A stretch of 64,000 nucleotides of DNA from Nyssa sinensis. Its lineage: Eukaryota > Streptophyta > Magnoliopsida > Cornales > Nyssaceae. The stretch spans positions 26,369,807 to 26,433,806 of the forward strand of contig CM018035.1 in NCBI GenBank assembly GCA_008638375.1, in the 5' to 3' direction. Positions 35,504 to 46,800 of this stretch are shown one piece after another. The translations under genes and the position numbers were made by a program. The notes beneath the pieces were generated by a model. It saw only the letters and a program-made list of their open reading frames with translations, made no database searches and was not told where the DNA came from. Each line of letters begins with the position of its first letter. Within the stretch, counting starts at the first letter, position 1.

Positions 35504-35764
35504 TCACCTCCACCACAAGTCATCATCTTCATCATCAATGCTCCAGGCCCTGGCCAAGTCGAGAACTTCCCACTTTCGAATGAGGAAGTCCAGTTCGGAT
35601 GCTAAGATGGACAAAAGAGCCACAGCCTCCGTCGACTTCACCTTAGTAGCAGAGGCAAAAGATTGAACTGCTACTAGCCCTAGCCTCGTCTCATCCAACT
35701 CGGACTGAAGATCGTCGATCATCTTCAGATCTGTGATAGTAACAAAACCATACACGAATTGCAA
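35504..35764 (-). pseudogene. Antisense ORF in the 3' region of Tat element A (partial, function unknown)
   Basis: 86 codons on the minus strand. The middle reads LQSELDETRLGLVAVQSFA and SILASELDFLIRKWE, a helical, coiled-coil-like segment, then an acidic DDEDDD tail and a stop after LWWR. A CACAG followed by ATCTGAAGATG near the N-terminus resembles a splice acceptor, so the first residues may be intron. A TATATATAAC box lies about 55 bp upstream on the minus strand (~35819-35828). Antisense extra ORFs between integrase and 3' LTR are known in Tat-lineage elements. I cannot name a function, and whether this copy is intact is unknown. Confidence 0.5.
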
Positions 35765-36248
35765 AGAGTCAGATACGCAAGTCAGTAAAAAAAAAAAGAG
35801 GATATGAGAGAGGGAAAGTTATATATAGGCATATGTGTATAGCATCATCATCAACACCAAACGTATTATTTGGAGACGACGAAGTAACAGAAAAGAAGAA
35901 AGATGGGTGGATGAATCAAGCCTGGACAGTGGAAACGGAAGAAAGCTCCAGACGGCGGCAGCCTTTTTGAAAACTCCATTCACCCCGACAAAAAAACATC
36001 TTCGGAGCAAGGAGTAGAGGGGATAGGCGTAAACACGTTCCCCCTCTCCATATATAGAACCTTGAAATCGAAAGGGCGCCCATTTGAACCGTCATGACGG
36101 TTGTAGGCAATGATGGCCTCGAAAGCCTAAACGTCGGCTGCGCAATAAATGACGTGCCAACAACCGTCTTGGAAAACAGAAAGACAGGATGCATGACTTT
36201 TCGAAAGCTCATAGCCCTAGTTACGCTCGGAGCTCAAACTAAGGCTCA

Positions 36249-36262
36249 AGGGGGGGAGTAAC
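36249..36262 (+). other. Polypurine tract of Tat element A
   Basis: AGGGGGGGAGTAAC immediately precedes the 3' LTR start TGATATACC. Confidence 0.85.
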
Positions 36263-36835
36263 TGATATACCACAAAGTGACAGACCAATCCTCATATGAC
36301 ACGTGTGATTACAAATCAGATAAAGCTCGGCCACGCAGAACAGACTCGGCCATTCAGAGCAGGCTTGGGTAATTAACCTTTAGAACTCACAGGTCCGAGC
36401 ATAAGGCCTTCAGAGCCCCCGTCGGGGTCCAGAGCTCCCGTCGGGGTCCAGAGCTCATCACCACCTCAAACATCCTACCGAGCAAAGGATAAGGAAACAA
36501 TCTTCAACAAGGAAACTGCCACCCACAAATATCTCTCAAAGCGCAGTGTCCAACATGGTAACTGCTATTCTCCGATGATCAAATCCCTACTTCTATGGCT
36601 CCAAATCCTAATCAACTTAGGAAAGCCACAGTCTATAAATTAAACCCTAAAGGTACGCTTTACATTCATGCTTATTCTTTGATTTACAATTACAGTCTTT
36701 CAATTCAGTTTATTTGACTTAAGCATCGGAACGGCTACTGCCGGAGCCAATCTGGTGGCCCTCTGACCCTTCTCTTTTGAGTGTTTCTCAGGCAACGAAG
36801 TTCGAAGCCCCTACCGACCAAAAAGTGCAGCATCA
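36263..36835 (+). mobile_element. 3' LTR of Tat element A
   Basis: It begins TGATATACCACAAAG and ends GTGCAGCATCA. It contains the G-box at 36298-36307 and an extra ~19-bp duplication, CCCGTCGGGGTCCAGAGCT (~36418-36455), absent from the 5' LTR. That explains the 18-bp length difference. It is followed by TGTGA. Confidence 0.93.
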
Positions 36836-36840
36836 TGTGA

Positions 36841-37590
36841 CATGAGTCATAACAACACTAATGTCATGTTTTAATAAATCATATCAAATTATATAATAAC
36901 ATGTTTATTTTTGTAATACTAATCAAAATACACATAAAATGTATGGATATGCATAAAATAATAACATACATGACATCATAAAATGATATATGAATTTTTA
37001 TAACAATAAATGAACACCAAATTAAAAATAAATAAAGGAGATAATAATAGTACCCACAATAAGACATGGTGCTAACTTTCTTCCCTCAAGTTTCTCTCAC
37101 ACTCTCACTCTCACTCTCTCTCTCACATATAAATATATATATATATATGTATACACACACACACACACATCTGTCATGCCCATAAGAAACATACATAGAA
37201 CAACCATCGCTTTTATTATATAGAATCCAGGACTTGCTCAAAACTAAACCCTTCTTGTAGGGACAATAGTTACTTGGTCAAGTGCTCTTAGCTATGGGCT
37301 AGACTTCACCCAAACTCCATCTAAGTTGGACTGGACTATGAAGAGTCAGTCCAGTAATAGTCTTGAAGTTGAAGATAGGATTTTATGAGAAATGTTTTTC
37401 AAAAATGCATTTTTGCAAGTTAATGCATTTCAATTCTGAGAACAGAAACCTCTCAATATCAATAGTTGATAATTCCGGGAATAAATCATTCAAATTTTGG
37501 AACACGACCGTGACATATATTTTTTTTTCTTCTTGAAACATTGTGAAAAAAGAAAAAAAGAAAAAAGAGTCCCAGCCCCAAAAGTACGAT
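36841..37590. other. AT-rich intergenic DNA with CT, TA and CA repeats
   Basis: TA and CA microsatellites around 37130-37165. No gene recognised. Confidence 0.5.
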
Positions 37591-37599
37591 ACAAGTGTT

Positions 37600-38036
37600 C
37601 ATATCAACAGAATAATTCATCTCCCCTAAATAACTTGGTTTCCGTCATCCATTTATGGGGTGATCCTTTTGAATCTATTATTCATATATGGAAGGAGTGT
37701 CCAGTTGCTAGACAGGTTTGGGCTCGAGCTCTGTCTGATGCCCATGCTTTTAATAATATTTGTAGGATATTCATTCTGCTCTGCTGTTTAAGTTTATCAG
37801 TTTGGTAGTTTTCTATCCACGACATGGTCTTCTCGCAGATATTGCTCATTATGGTCGGTTCCTAATTAATATTGGGAATTTGTGCTTCAGGTTAACTCCG
37901 ATGTTGCACTGTTTAGGGGGTATGGGTTTGGGGATTGTGATGAAAATTTATTGGTAGATGTGGAAATCGTTGAATCTGGCTTTGGCATGCACTAGCAAGT
38001 TCAGAAGATGTTGTTCAATAAATGACAAAAAAAAAC
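37600..38036 (+). pseudogene. 5'-truncated L1-type LINE, 3' end with A tail
   Basis: The frame near 37660-37730 reads ESIIHIWKECPVARQVWARAL, the Cys/His zf-RVT motif found after the reverse transcriptase in plant L1 elements. Further on, VNSDVALFRGYGFGDCDENLL (~37890) resembles a degenerate RNase H start, and EDVVQ then a stop (~38007-38021) precedes the A-run at ~38027-38035. RT is missing. It ends about 240 bp from the CAR gene stop codon, tail to tail. Confidence 0.65.
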
Positions 38037-38275
38037 TTGTAACTTGTGATTATATAACAATAACATAATGGCAAAATTGTTCAAGGCCATTTCACAAAAG
38101 CTACATGGCTTGTATAAATAGGCAGATATGACTACAAGGTCAGCCTGTCACACTTTTCCATAAACAAACCCCTCCATGAAACTCGTATGAAAGCAGGCAG
38201 TAGAATTTTGAATCCAGCCCATAAACTATGGACAACAGCAATCAGATAAATATCATTAATTCATGATCATGAACT

Positions 38276-38566
38276 CTATAAGCCCTTGCAGCCGGGAAGG
38301 TCAATCCAGTGCAATTGGAGTTCCACTTCTCCACATTCCACATTTCTCAATCTGAGGCACATATCTTGGACAACCCTGCCATCTGTCCAGGTAACGCAGC
38401 TTTCTTCAGCCAGGCAGTTTTGCCTGCTTGGTGGCACTCTTGTAACAATGGTGCCGCCTGGGAGGCCTTCCAAGTTCATCTTCAAGGCCTCTACAAATGC
38501 TTTCACGTCAAACTCTGCATCCCCCATTTTGTCATCTTTGCTGAATGTGTCATGGTCATACACAGT
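38276..38566 (-). CDS. CAR: CAR gene exon 3 (96 codons plus stop)
   Basis: The acceptor TAATTTCAG precedes ACTGTGTATGAC, and the stop TAG is at 38276-38278. It encodes the second calcium loop (YDHDTFSKDD), the CAR signature insert with two cysteines, and the last C2 strand. Confidence 0.94.
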   Translation of the reverse strand, partial: TVYDHDTFSKDDKMGDAEFDVKAFVEALKMNLEGLPGGTIVTRVPPSRQNCLAEESCVTWTDGRVVQDMCLRLRNVECGEVELQLHWIDLPGCKGL

Positions 38567-41500
38567 CTGAAATTACAAAAGGATGTTGATCACAAACAAA
38601 ATAACTTCATAAATCCATTGGATGTTAAGAATAAGGAGGAGGAGAAGAAATTCCTCTAATGAAGAGATCTGGTCATATGGCCATCACCATTCAAGCAATT
38701 CCTTGGGTTTTCCTTACTGACTTATTTAAATTTCAAACTTCAGCAAAAGAACGTGAATTTTACAGTTTACTGATGTCCTTCAATTTGCAGGATATTGAAC
38801 CTACTAAATTTCAACTCTTCTACTTTTGCAGAAGAATTTCACACACAGTATTAAAAAGAACATCCAATAGAAATGGGAAACATATAAATTTGTTAAAATG
38901 AGAGCTGGCCTCGGTGCACTTCAGTGTACGGAGCCATCAGTTACATTGGTGGCTAAAAAATAGCAATCTCAGAAACAATAAACAAAAACTCATTTTTACT
39001 CCCAAATCAAATCACTAATCACTACGTATGAGATGCAACATTCCTTATGAATTATGATGGAGCAAGTCCAGGAGAACAACACACTAAATTAAAGAGAAAT
39101 TTAGGAAAAGAGAGTTATTTAGCATTTTTGGTGTAGCATGATGTGGCTTAATCAGTTGTAAGTTTGTTTCTCTTGAGAAGTTTCAACTTCTTTCAACAAG
39201 GTTGGGATCACCACACCATATCAAATAACATCTCAAAGAAAAACTGAACTGTTTAACATTCCCAGATGCTGCTTAAGCATTTTCAGTGAATGATAGGTAA
39301 GTAAACTGTAAGGTTTTTAAACTTCATTACAAGGACGATCTAGAAACAATAAGGATGGTCCCAAAAGAGAAGGGTAATAATAATGTCAAAATTTTGAAAC
39401 ATATAAAGTCTACAGCTCCAACTTCAGGAAATAAACAACTTTTTTCTCTCCGAGTATACATTCCTCCTAGGGTGGTGGACGACAGAGAGGACCAAGTAAT
39501 TCAGACAGTGCAATCTTTCCTTCACTTTTTTTTTTTTTTTTTTTGGTTGATGGCGAAGAATTGTCAACCACGGGGCCTTTGAACATGTGCTTGTCAGAGC
39601 AAACTCCAAATATGCTACCCACAAGAAGTGCATATTAGGTAAGACAAAACACACCTTTGACGTGGCTTGAACTAGAAGATCTATTGAGGACATAATCCTT
39701 TATCCTCGAGGCCTTACCAACTGAGCTAATATTGGAGATTAGTTAAGAGCACAATCTTAGTGACTTGGAAGGGATCAGAACATGACAAACTACTTCTAAA
39801 TGACAGGGAGATGAACTGCCATTTCAAAGGGGTGGTTACAAATATATTAACTTCATTAACAAGAAAATTGCATCAGAATGGTTTTGCACACAGTGCTTTT
39901 AAAGCTTGTTGATGGGGAACACAAAGGTTCCCACGGGTTGTGTAGTTTTTATCATGGAAAATAATTTGATTTATGTATTTTTTATTTTGTTTTAGGACTT
40001 TACTTTTATTTTTAGGAGTTATTTTATATTGGTAAATGTAATTTAGAATTTGACTATATAAAAGAGTAGATGTATTTAAACAAGAAACTTTTGATTATTG
40101 AATATTAAATATTGAGCTTATCTCATTTGGTTTTGCATTTCTCTCTATTCCTCTTTCTCTCTCTTTTTGGTCCCGTGAAATCCAAAATTGTGCAAATCAT
40201 GGTGGTAAATAAATGACTCAGACTATGAAACTCTAGCAGCGATTCATTGAGCACTAATTAAGACTTGAAACAATTATATCGGAAAACTAATCTAAATTTA
40301 TACTAGAGAGATTAACAATGAAAGCTATTTACTTATTAAGATAAGACAGAGAAAAAAATAAGAAATATCTTCATATGGTATTTATCAATTTGGAGAAAGC
40401 TTCTAATAGTCCCTCAAAATTTAATATGGTGGATTCTACAAAAGAAAAGAGTTACAAAACAATACAGAGAAACAATAAAAGACATGTATGATGAGACTAT
40501 GCATCACAAGGACCACTATTGGAGAAACAAGTGAATTTCTGATCATTTAGGTTTGAAACCCTCTATTTTTTCCCCTTTTAAAACAATTGAAATGAATACA
40601 ATAGGCTTACACCAAGGTTTAGCATTAAACCCTCACCTTTTTACTTCAGTAATGGATGAGTTAACTAAGCACATACAAAATGAAGTTTTATAGTGTATGC
40701 TTTTTGCTAATGACATTGTTTCAATTAATGAAACCAGATGAGAGAGAATTGTTAAATCGGAGGTATGGAGATATGCTTTAGAATCAAGAGGATTCAAGAT
40801 GAAAATGGCATATTTGAGTGTGGCTATAGTAAAATTAGGAGCACAAACAACTTGTCAAAAAAATTTTAAAAAATAGAAACACAAACGAAGATGTAATGAA
40901 GACTAAAAATCATTATCTCAGGAAATATAAATTAAAGATGATGTTACTCATATAATTAAAACGACATGGGTTAAGTGAAGAAGTGTCTGGTGTGTTACGT
41001 GATTTGTATACCTTTAAGATTAAAAGATAAGTTCTATAAAATAGCTATTAGACCATCAATGATGTATAAAAGAGAATATTGGGCAGTTAAGCATCAACAT
41101 GTTAATAAAATGAGTGTAACCAGAATGGGGACGTTGAGATAAATGTGTGGTAAGACAAGAAAAGATAGAATTAAAAATGAACACATTCATGAGATAATAG
41201 AAGTAGCACTTATAGGAGATAAAGTGAGAAAACTGATTAAATTGGTATGGCCACGTACATCAAAGACCAATAATTGTACTAGTAGGGAAGAGCGAGATGG
41301 TTCAAATTGAGGGTCATGCTAGGGGCTAGGGTGGGAAGACAAAAATTAACTTTGGTAGAGATAGTAAAAAAATATGATAATGTGTCTTACTGGTGAGATG
41401 GTCTTAAATAAAGTAGAATGGCGAGACAAGATTCATACAGTCAACCCCAAATAGTTGGGACAATGTTCTATTGAGTTGAGTTGAAAATAGTTGGTGTGAT

Positions 41501-43800
41501 GTCCTACCCATAAATGTTGGCCATGTTCTTCTTGGTTGTCCTTGAATGAATGATTATGAGCCATTAATGGGAAAGAGAGTATTAGAGTACCTATATCATT
41601 AGGTATAATAGCAAGTTTATCTTGCTTTAACCTACAAAAATCAAAGGAAAAGATAAGGAACCAAACTCAATCAAGTCCTCTTCTTGGGCACAAAGTAAGC
41701 AAAACCTCTACGTTTCATCTCAAAAAGAGTTTGAGAAAGAATGAATGAAATTAGTCAAAAGGTAAGAGTTGGTGGCCAAGGAAATTGTTCATAGCATATT
41801 AAACAAGATCGTTAACTCATCATCTAAGGACACTAAATTGTCTTAAATTTGTCACAGTTGAGGACCTTCTTGCTATGTTGTCGAGCATGGAAAATATTCA
41901 ACATGCCCTTGACCTAGTTCCAAGCCCACAATTGTATACTGTTCCACATTATCAAATGAATCCTAAGTACCTTGCTGAATTGACATGTAAAGTAGATCGG
42001 ATCTCACAAAAGGGTTTACTTTGTAATAGCTCAAGTGTCATTCGTACTCCTCTTAGCCTCAAGAAAGATGCCTCCTTGATACTATTATTGAAGGCACTAT
42101 CATTAGTAAAATCAAAGTCATATAAATTTTCTATCCTTGGTAAGCATCTTTTGAGGAGCATTCATTCTCTCTCATCTCATCAGTTTATTGACTTTTTCCC
42201 CTCATATTCTCATCTTCTAATTATCCTTCACCAGTAGATGCCAGTCCATCTGCATCTCTGATTTCTTTTGCCCAACAATTTCATGATCCTCATGCCAATA
42301 TGAGTTGTAAAGTTTTTTTGGATAATGATAATTATAAATTTGTTATAAATGTTCAGTGCATGAAGCCATACATCAATAAAAGAAACTTTGTCATGTTCCA
42401 CGCAACTAACATGTTTTACACCTCTAGACCCATTTGTCATATTCCTCGTATTGGACTTAATGGATGTCTACTTGACTAATCATTGAATATAAGAGTTTTC
42501 ATCTAGAGAATGTGTTCCCTTATCACGACAACTTTGATCCTCTTATGTGAGTTGCCGCCAGGAAGAAATGATAAGGAACAAGAAGGTTCCCATGGGCCAT
42601 GTATTTTTTTATCCAAGGATAATTTTATTTACGTATTTTTATTTTAATTAAGTACTTCTTTATTTTAGGAATTTATTTATTTTTATTTTTAGAAGTTATT
42701 TTATTATAGTAAGTTTAATTTAGGGTTTAGTTATATAAAAGGGTAGATGTATTAAAACAAACAACTTTTGATTATTGAATATTGAATATTGAGATATTTT
42801 TCTTTGGTTTCTCTCCCTCTCTTTCTCTTTCTTTTTGGTCCAGCATGACTTGTTCTCCAAGGAAAATAGAAAGAGAACCAATCATAGTTATACCATGTAT
42901 ATATAGATATGTCAGGCTTCAAATTTTTCTCTTAACAAATATTTGTTGATACTAAAGTTGCTTGCTCCTGTTGAACTCAAAGAAAACTTGAGCCATAGAA
43001 CTGGAAATATGTTAGATTTTTGAATCGTTTAAATGCCATAATATAGTTGATACACTTGATCTTGTATCCTAAATGCCTTAATTTTTCATTAATTTCATGT
43101 GGTTTTGGGTTCAACTAAACAGAAACTATTGTTTTTTCTTTATTTTCTTCCCACTGTTTGGTTTTGAGAAAAAGCAGGGAATTCAAAATAAAGGAATTAC
43201 AAAGATTAAAATCCATACTTTGAGGTTGTCTAGTGTATTCTGATTTGAATTCCATTCCAAAAATCATAATTTTCCCTCACCTTGTTTGGTTGCCAAGAAA
43301 AGAAAGGTACTTAAAGAAAATGAAATATGGATATCTTAGAGTTTCACTTTGATACTGGTTCAGTTTTCTTTATTTTGTTTTCTTACCAACTAAATAGAGT
43401 CTTTAAATTTCATTAATTTTCCTTTTAGTTTTCTCTTTTGACTTCTAAATTTTAAAATTAACTAATTGATCCTCAAATTTCTTTTCCTATTGTTTCTTGG
43501 CATGTAAACAGAGCTTTGAAACCTTTTCTTTTATTCAACTTTTGTTTAGACTTTTTTATTTTCAAATTTTTCTCATGATACCCTTTTTTCAATTGTTGAT
43601 ATATATATATTGGTCTCAGGAATCAGGACATGTTTTTCTATTGAATGGCATGTAAACAGAGTTTTGAAACCTTTTCTTTTATTCAACTTTTGTTTAGACG
43701 TTTTTATTTTCAATTTTTTCTCGTGATACCCTTTTTTCAACCGTTGATATATACATATATTGGTCTCAGGAATCAGGACATATTTTTCTATTGAATTGTT

Positions 43801-43860
<60 letters not shown>

Positions 43861-46800
43861 ATTAACTCTAAATTTTCTAATTTATCTGAACAGATTATTT
43901 AATCAGATATCTGATACATATCCGGATTTAGATAAAGTATTCACAGGTCCATCATATTATCAGATCGGATTGGATAATTTTCTTAATGGAATCTTTCATA
44001 GGCCTACATATTCAACCAGAAGGAAATATCCATAAATCATTGAGAATTCTTATTATTGTCATCAAACTGCAAGAATGCAGAGGGGCAACTATCTTTTAAC
44101 AAGAGATTAAAAAAAAACTGTGTTCTCCATTCATATGGTATCATGTCATATGTTGGAAGCAGTAACCAAACTACCAAAGAACTAACCAGCTTGACTGGAA
44201 GATTAGGATCCGAAATGGAAAGAGTCAGATCTTCATTCCACTCAGGATTGACATCCTTCCTGATAACACGAGTCTTCAGTTTCTGTATCAAATTTCAACA
44301 TATGTATAGTTTAGAAAATGGAATAACAGCAAGTTGATGCAATTCAATACAAAGTTTAAAGTTTGAACAACTATACTTGCAAGCCTACCATGTTAGAATG
44401 AATTTTGATATATATAACTTACAATCACAAAAAAAGAAAAGAAAAGAAGAAGACTTGAACATCACAGAAAACAGGCTAAGGACTAAATCTGAAGTTGTTT
44501 TTTTCATCTCCAGAAAATGATCACAGTATCTATTGATTCTCCATTTAGGGAAAAACTTGTGGAGTCCAACCAAGGCTTTCCTACTCAGACAACTTAATAT
44601 ACTTAATATTGAACAAACATTAGATATGTAGTGAAATAGCTCAAATTGTTCAATGAAATGATTTTTTCTCCACCCCAAAATTTCGGCACCATTAAATTTC
44701 ATAGAAAAACAAAAGAAGTACTCAAATGCTAACAGAACTATTCTTAAATAAGTAAGATGTCTAGAGATTGATAGAAATCTACTACAAAATTAATCATGAA
44801 ATTAAAATCAAAAAATTAGAAAAGCCTAAACTTTTGGTGCCATCATTGTTAAATGTTGTGAATAACACCTTACTTATATTCATCACAAGGACACTGGACA
44901 CCTCATAAATAAGAAGTCTACTGATGCACAATGCTTTCTTGATACTTGCAGCACTCGACACATCACCCTGAGTGTCAAGGTCCAAGGCCAAGGAACTATG
45001 TGCATTGGGCTCTGAAATGGACTGACATGGACACTCTACCTTAGCGGCTCCATAGGAGAAGTCCACATGACCTGATATCTGCAGTCTGTGTCAACAGTGG
45101 GGGAGACCCAAACGTCAAGTTTAAAGAAGCCCAATGGATTAGTGCTCAAGCTCCTTATTATTGGGTCCGTCCAATGTGGAGGGGAATGAAATGATTTTCT
45201 TTTAAGCCCACTTGGCATTCCACTTATTTGAATGCTGAAGCCCATTTGATCAAGTCCAATGGATGACCTTAAGGCTTTCTTTGGCAATTCCCACCTATGC
45301 ATGTTGGTGAAATATTTTTAATATTTTTTATTTGGATGCTTGGCTTGGCTTCTTAAGGAAGCTTCGTATATATTTCATGATCAGCCAAGTAGGCTGGTCA
45401 TAAGAACGACATAACAGATTGACTTTTGATGGAGAAAGACATTTCAAAGAAAGGTTGAGTTGGAAGATCAGCCCATTATTTTATTTTTTTATTTTTTGCT
45501 ATCAATAGGAAGGCGATTCAATTCTAACGAAGCCAAATTTTAGATGGTTGTTCGTGACAGACTGACAGTAAAATCTTCATATCAGTGTAACTTAGGGGGC
45601 AATGCCCCCCCCCCCCCCCCTTTTAAAATTTCACTTTTTACCCCTAATTGTAATACAAGTTTTTTTAAAAAAAAAAACTAGGATTTGCCCCCCCCCCCCC
45701 CCCCCCAAAAAAAAAAAAAAGGTTCATAGTCTAGATCTGCCATTGTTTCATATCCTCTTTGGTAAAAAACTAATAAATTGTACAACATGAAAATAAATAT
45801 CACAAATAGAAGATGGAAATCAACACGGCACGACTCAACAGGCCAAGCCCTAGAGACAGAGGATCTAACAGCCCACTTTTGCGGTGCAATGGGCACCATC
45901 CACAGCATATGTTTAAGTTTTTTCTTTTTCTTTTTTTTGATAGATAAATTACACACAACCACACACTTTTGTCCCTGAGGGGACTTGAACCCTCAACCTC
46001 TTATATGAAGAGTTGGAGGAGGTACCAGTAAGCTAGAGCTTGTTGGTAAACATATGTTTTAAGTTTTAACATACAAGTAAGAATAAACATGAAAGAAAAT
46101 AATACAACACTAATATCTGACAATATAGGAACTAAAGCAAAGGGCTAATTCTCAGTTGGACACTGACAGATGCAGGAATTATCCCTAGGGAGCAAAAGTA
46201 AATGCATTATAATTTTGGGAGGGATTTCTCAAGAGAAGTTTTAAAAGAAAATTTTTGGAGCAGAGGTGCAATTCCTAGTTTGTAAATATTTTTAGCAAAA
46301 TAACAATAAAAAACTTTGATTTTGCACCGGTGAACTAGAGTCAGAACAGAGCTTTATCTTCCTGACGCCAAACAGCAAAACTGCCAGAACGTCGATGGTC
46401 TCTAATACAAACTATTCTCTTTCATCCACATTGGTAAAATCTCTATAATTTTATGTTGGAATTCACCTGTTTTTGGTGATAAAGATTTATTGTTATTGTT
46501 GTTGTGAACCAAGAGGTATATTCTTTTGAAGATTATATGTAATTTGTAAACTTCGAGTTTAATCTAGAAAAGACCAATTGTAATGGTCTTATTTTACATA
46601 GTGGAAGAAATTTTCAGAGTTGTCCCGTGATTTTTTCCTTCACATTAAAGCGTTTTCCACATTAAATATGGTGTTTTTGTGTGGTGGGAATTTTCTAGAT
46701 TTGTATTTTACTACTTTCATTTACTAGCTATATCTCTTGTGATCCTTCTAGAAGACTAACACAAGAGGGAAAAATGTAGTTCTTCCAACACATGGTTTGA

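Larger units (their letters stand above)
27656..36835 (+). mobile_element. Tat-lineage Ty3/gypsy retrotransposon A, complete but inactivated, 9180 bp
   Basis: Two LTRs (555 and 573 bp) bracket PBS, gag, pol with two RNase H domains, a long non-coding 3' region with a tandem array and an antisense ORF, and a polypurine tract. The flanks TGTAA (27651-27655) and TGTGA (36836-36840) are a target duplication with one transition. The dual RNase H and long 3' region between integrase and LTR are diagnostic of the Tat lineage (Retand/Ogre group). Many stops and frameshifts, and a protease active site altered from DTGSS-type to DLESS, make it non-autonomous. Confidence 0.93.
39910..42848 (+). mobile_element. 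Degenerate chromovirus-like Ty3/gypsy element in CAR intron 2
   Basis: Direct repeats 39910-40178 and 42569-42848 are its LTRs, bracketed by the identical 5-bp duplication CTTGT (39905-39909, 42849-42853). Between them are a protease C-terminus (WCDVLPINVGHVLLGCPW, just after 41487), the RT N-terminus (NIQHALDLVP, HYQMNPKYLAELT, LCNSSSVIRTPLSLKKDAS at 41875-42080), then a jump to the pol C-terminus ending EYKSFHLENVFPYHDNFDPLM (~42480-42540). RT core, RNase H and integrase are deleted, and an RTE LINE sits in the interior. The short LTRs suggest a Reina- or CRM-like chromovirus; that is tentative. Confidence 0.82.

Noticed and set aside
35246..35605. 119-aa plus-strand ORF
   Set aside because: Shadow of the antisense ORF and an A-tract; low-complexity start.
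45036..45302. 88-aa minus-strand ORF in CAR intron 1
   Set aside because: No recognisable family, no splice context, and the CAR exons already join in phase without it.
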